Shown here in pieces: positions 61,459-64,000 of a stretch of 64,000 nt of DNA. This stretch comes from Sipunculus nudus (lineage: Eukaryota; Annelida; Sipuncula; Golfingiida; Sipunculidae): positions 2,033,900-2,097,899 of the forward strand of contig CM049322.1 in NCBI GenBank assembly GCA_026874595.1. The letters are read 5' to 3'. The number at the start of each line of letters is the position of its first letter. The first letter of the stretch is position 1. The notes below the pieces were generated by a model, which ran no database searches, was not told where the DNA came from, and saw only the letters and a program-made list of their open reading frames with translations. The position numbers and the translations under genes are program-made.

Positions 61459-64000
61459 ATTAAATATGGAGAATATACTGTTTAATATATACATTTAACA
61501 AAATATAAAGTCCCGTTAAATGTATGAAATGATAAGAATTAAAATTTTAAAAAATGAAGTTAACTAAAAATGGAATTGAATCATGTATAATTTTATCATG
61601 ATTTGTTTGTTTAGGGGGCACTGGTTTTCAACAGTGTTACCATTGAAATATTCAGTTCATAATGTACACTGGTTTACCACAGTTTTACCATTGAAATATT
61701 CCGTTCATAATGTACACTGGTGTTACCATTGAAATATTCCGTTCATAATGTACACTGGTTTACCACAGTGTTGCCATTCAAATATTTAGTTCATAATGTC
61801 CACTTGGACTACAGCGTTGCCATTCAAATATTTAGTTCATAATGTACACTGGTTTTCTACAGTATTATCATTGAAATATTTAGTTCATACTGTCCACTGC
61901 TTTATCACAGTGTTACCATTGAAATATTCCGTTCATAATATACACTGGTTTTCCACAGTGTTACCATTAAAATATTCATTTCATAATGTACACTGGTTTT
62001 CCACAGTATTACCATTGAAATATTCCTTTCATACTGTACACTGCTTTACCACAGTGTTACCATTGAAATATTCCGTTCATAATATACACTGGTTTTCCAC
62101 AGTGTTACCATTAAAATATTCATTTCATAATGTACACTGGTTTTCCACAGTATTACCATTGAAATATTCCGTTCATACTGTACACTGCTTTACCACAGTG
62201 TTACCATTGAAATATTCCGTTCATATTGTACACTGGTTTACCAAAGTGTTACCATTGAAATATTCCGTTCATAATGTACACTGATTTACCAGAGTGTTAC
62301 CATTGAAATATTCCTTTCATACTGTACACTGCTTTACCACAGTGTTACCATTGAAATATTCCGTTCATATTGTACACTGGTTTACCAAAGTGTTACCATT
62401 GAAATATTCCGTTCATAATGTACACTGATTTACCAGAGTGTTACCATTGAAATATTTCGTGTATAATGTACACTGGTTTTCCACAGTGTTACCATTGAAA
62501 TATTCCTTTCATACTGTACACTGCTTTACCACAGTGTTACCATTGAAATATTCCGTTCATATTGTACACTGGTTTACCAAAGTGTTACCATTGAAATATT
62601 CCGTTCATAATGTACACTGATTTACCAGAGTGTTACCATTGAAATATTTCGTGTATAATGTACACTGGTTTTCCACAGTGTTACCATTGAAATATTCCTT
62701 TCATAATGAACACTGCTTTACCACAGTGTTACCATTGAAATATTCCGTTCATAATGTACACTGGTTTACCAAAGTGTTACCATTCAAATATTTAGTTCAT
62801 AATGTACACTGGTTTACCAAAGTGATACCATTCAAATATTTAGTTCATAATGTACACTGCTTTACCACAGTGTTACCATTGAAATATTCCTTTCATAATG
62901 TACACTGCTTTACCACAGTGTTACCATTGAAATATTCCGTTCATAATGTACACTGGTTTACCAAAGTGTTACCATTGAAATATTCCTTTCATAATGTACA
63001 CTGCTTTACCACAGTGTTGCCATTGAAATATTCCGTTCATAATGTACACTGGTTTACCAAAGTGTTACCATTGAAATATTCCGTTCATAATGTAAACTGG
63101 TTTACCAAAGTGTTACCATTGAAATATTCCGTTCATAATGTACACTGGCTTACCAAAGTGTTACCATTAACACTAATATTCCGTTCATAATGTACACTGG
63201 TTTACCACAGTGTTACCATTAACACTAATATTCCGTTCAAGCCATTTAAACACTAAGAGGAGACTTTGAGATTTTAATAGTTTTTGGATGCTCTTTACTT
63301 AATTGCTTGTAGAATATAGATCACTGTGAGCTTATTTTGGGACAATATTTTGCCAGGGTATGTGGATACTGAACAAGAACCTGATAGATCTGATGGTATA
63401 GATGTGTCCTGCAAACGGCCGGGCTGCTGGTGGGTCAGCGCTTTAACTCAGTAGGACTAAAGACATGCTAAGTTATATTATGACAATAATGTCAAAAAAA
63501 AACCTACTTGTCCAGAGTGTGGCCGAGACAGCATAAAGCCAGAACAAATGACTGGAGCAGGTCCTCAGGCATCCCGTCACCACGCTCAGGGAGCCTTTAG
63601 CTCCCTCCGGCACGCATGCGCACCGATCACACTGACAATCCTCGATACAATTCTCACAGTTCTCCTCTAGACTCACACAGTCCCGAGAATGCAGCGATTC
63701 TAAGCCTGGGCGATAATTAGGGATGCTAACTAGACTGCCGCTGTAAAAGATGTCTGAGCGGTGGAGAGGTTTGAGCGGGGCCAGTTTGTGAGTACTGTAC
63801 ATCACTTCCTCTGGAGACCGGATGTGATCCAGTGAGTGTGACAGCGGACGTTTGTTATCGAGGAGATATTTACGATTCTTTAGCGGAAGCGGTAAGGGGC
63901 CCATGAAGCTCCGGTGGACGTTATTGTTAGCGGAAAGTCGGTTAATTTTTCCTAGAGATGAGGTGTAATTTCCCGGGAGGCTAATGAGGCTCTTGGTGCC
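57693..64000 (-). CDS. Monocarboxylate transporter-like protein (SLC16 family), 3' half of gene, five exons
   Basis: Joining exons 64000-63508, 61268-61157, 59081-58924, 58324-58199 and 57910-57693 gives 1107 nt: 368 residues and a TAA stop, with all four introns GT-AG and in frame. The product is a predicted 12-TM plasma-membrane carrier of the major facilitator superfamily; SLC16 members move monocarboxylates, thyroid hormone or related solutes, often with protons. Seen here: a hydrophilic central loop of about 150 residues, then six hydrophobic segments. Family-like signatures are GRAALLISAAGITNTFGRV (TM8), MAGWLADRP after it, LGFVAMFQGLAFSVGPPLAG (TM11) and a polar C-terminal tail rich in Ser, Lys and Asn. 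The exon at the window edge is open to 64000, so the N-terminal half (TM1-6) is missing. The substrate cannot be assigned; the loop length and GPPLAG region resemble the MCT9/12/14-like orphan branch, but this is inference. Intron phases are 1, 2, 1, 1. Confidence 0.85.
58199..58324 (-). CDS. SLC16-like exon 4 of 5 in window (TM10 end and TM11)
   Basis: The acceptor TATTTTCAG precedes and the donor G|GTACAT follows, with phase 1 at both ends (126 nt). It encodes TWVTLRPIVLVALLGISQLT followed by NSLGFVAMFQGLAFSVGPPLA. The arrangement of valine-leucine-glycine, LTNSLG, a glycine-containing TM11 and GPPLAG is the strongest family signature in the window. Confidence 0.88.
58325..58923 (-). other. 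Intron of the SLC16-like gene, about 0.6 kb
   Basis: Starts with the consensus donor GTAAGT and ends TATTTTCAG. It is AT-rich and I see no repeat or other element in it. The remaining intron of the set, 57911-58198, is similarly plain. Confidence 0.7.
58924..59081 (-). CDS. SLC16-like exon 3 of 5 in window (TM8-9 loop, TM9, start of TM10)
   Basis: The acceptor CTTCCTAG precedes and the consensus donor G|GTAAGT follows. It encodes VMAGWLADRPQ, where the R/D-containing cytoplasmic loop is typical of the superfamily. A hydrophobic TM9 (ISCIVLNACALLTASVVTLL) comes next, then YWLMVVESAMFGLCM at the start of TM10. The codon split with the previous exon restores Arg in FGRVMAG. Confidence 0.85.
59082..61156 (-). 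other. Intron of the SLC16-like gene, 2.1 kb, mostly unique
   Basis: The donor is GTACGT and the acceptor CTTCCTAG. It contains a short 35-bp tandem repeat (59339-59480) and otherwise no recognised element. A 61-codon minus-strand frame at 60463-60648 sits here without family signature or splice support. Confidence 0.7.
59339..59480. repeat. 35-bp tandem repeat, four copies
   Basis: CTGTAAACAGACAGCTGTAC followed by AGGGAAATACATTAG repeats four times with almost no divergence; the first copy carries a few substitutions. It lies in an intron of the SLC16-like gene. Each unit contains the palindrome CAGCTG. Confidence 0.9.
61157..61268 (-). CDS. SLC16-like exon 2 of 5 in window (TM7 end to TM8)
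   Basis: The acceptor TTGTTCTTACAG precedes position 61268 and the donor AG|GTACGT follows 61157. The exon encodes HSTVMTFLAPYAVSRGVDKG followed by RAALLISAAGITNTFG and joins upstream in phase 1 and downstream in phase 2. A second in-frame acceptor (CTACAG) lies 12 nt inside, so a form four residues shorter is possible. Small side chains in the AALLISAAGITNTFG run match the SLC16 TM8 pattern. Confidence 0.82.
61409..61453. repeat. (AT)n microsatellite
   Basis: About 45 bp of alternating AT in the large SLC16-like intron, close to the exon at 61157-61268. Confidence 0.9.
61620..63240 (+). repeat. 48-bp minisatellite (about 33 units) inside the SLC16-like intron
   Basis: The unit reads TTACCATTGAAATATTCCGT, then TCATAATGTACACTGGTTTA, then CCACAGTG or CCAAAGTG. 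Units differ by a few bases (CCGTTC/CCTTTC/TTAGTTC, GGTTT/GCTTT/GATTT) and a few are truncated, for example near 61710. Because 48 is a multiple of 3 and one frame lacks stops, several long plus-strand frames run through the array; these are by-products of the repeat. Confidence 0.95.
63508..64000 (-). CDS. SLC16-like exon 1 of 5 in window (central loop and start of TM7), open at right edge
   Basis: The frame is open from the window edge down to a GTAGGT donor after ...ATLWT plus one base (phase 1). It encodes a Ser/Asn/Arg/Leu-rich hydrophilic stretch, a cluster of seven cysteines (63614-63679), and then a hydrophobic run beginning SHLFWLYAVSATLW, taken as TM7. The length fits the cytoplasmic loop between TM6 and TM7 of long-loop SLC16 proteins. 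The in-frame ATG at 63904 is internal: codons are open upstream of it to 64000, so it is probably not the start. Confidence 0.8.

Larger units (their letters stand above)
61269..63507 (-). other. Intron of the SLC16-like gene carrying a 48-bp minisatellite and an (AT)n tract
   Basis: This 2.24-kb intron is bounded by the GTAGGT donor and the TTCTTACAG acceptor. About 70% of it is the tandem array at 61620-63240, and an (AT)n tract lies at about 61409-61453. No other exon-like open frame with splice sites was found. Confidence 0.7.

Noticed and set aside
61796-63190. Plus-strand frames of 60-186 codons with a VLPLKYSVHNVHWFTK-type repeat
   Set aside because: Created by the 48-bp intronic minisatellite, antisense to the transporter gene; no other coding evidence.

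Overview
The window looks like non-coding-rich genomic DNA from an invertebrate animal, most likely a marine mollusc. This is inferred from AT-rich intergenic DNA, GT-AG introns, tRNA-derived SINEs, a hAT-type DNA element and very large tandem arrays. Species cannot be told from the sequence. No bacterial operon, phage or CRISPR feature is present.

Only one gene can be supported with confidence. It is the 3' half of a monocarboxylate-transporter-like gene (SLC16 family, major facilitator superfamily) on the minus strand, from the right edge to 57693. Five exons splice in frame into 368 residues: the end of a long cysteine-containing central loop, then transmembrane segments 7-12 and a short cytoplasmic tail. 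The first six transmembrane segments lie beyond position 64000. Its largest intron carries a 48-bp minisatellite.

Layout: 1-8 kb is intergenic DNA with microsatellites, small minisatellites, a diverged 459-bp tandem repeat and one SINE-like element. 8.0-11.3 kb is a 42-bp minisatellite of about 78 units, open in four reading frames. 11.3-15.4 kb holds simple and low-complexity repeats, including a G-rich 16-17-bp array. 15.57-20.74 kb is a large inverted repeat (two arms of about 2.07 kb around a 1.02-kb spacer with a SINE). Each arm contains the same 285-bp block with no mismatch, although the rest of the arms has drifted. 20.9-24.25 kb holds a direct duplication, a second SINE and a 1.07-kb hAT-like non-autonomous element. 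25.8-53.8 kb is one 28-kb satellite built from roughly 36-38-bp units and organised into higher-order repeats, including three head-to-tail copies of a 3911-bp unit and an overlapping 5615-bp duplication. 53.8-57.7 kb is intergenic with one 45-bp minisatellite, and 57.7-64 kb is the transporter gene.

The main points of interest are the perfectly conserved, exon-like island in the inverted repeat arms, the nested higher-order structure and strand asymmetry of the 28-kb satellite, and the cysteine cluster in the transporter loop. Because there is a single gene, nothing can be said about genes acting together.
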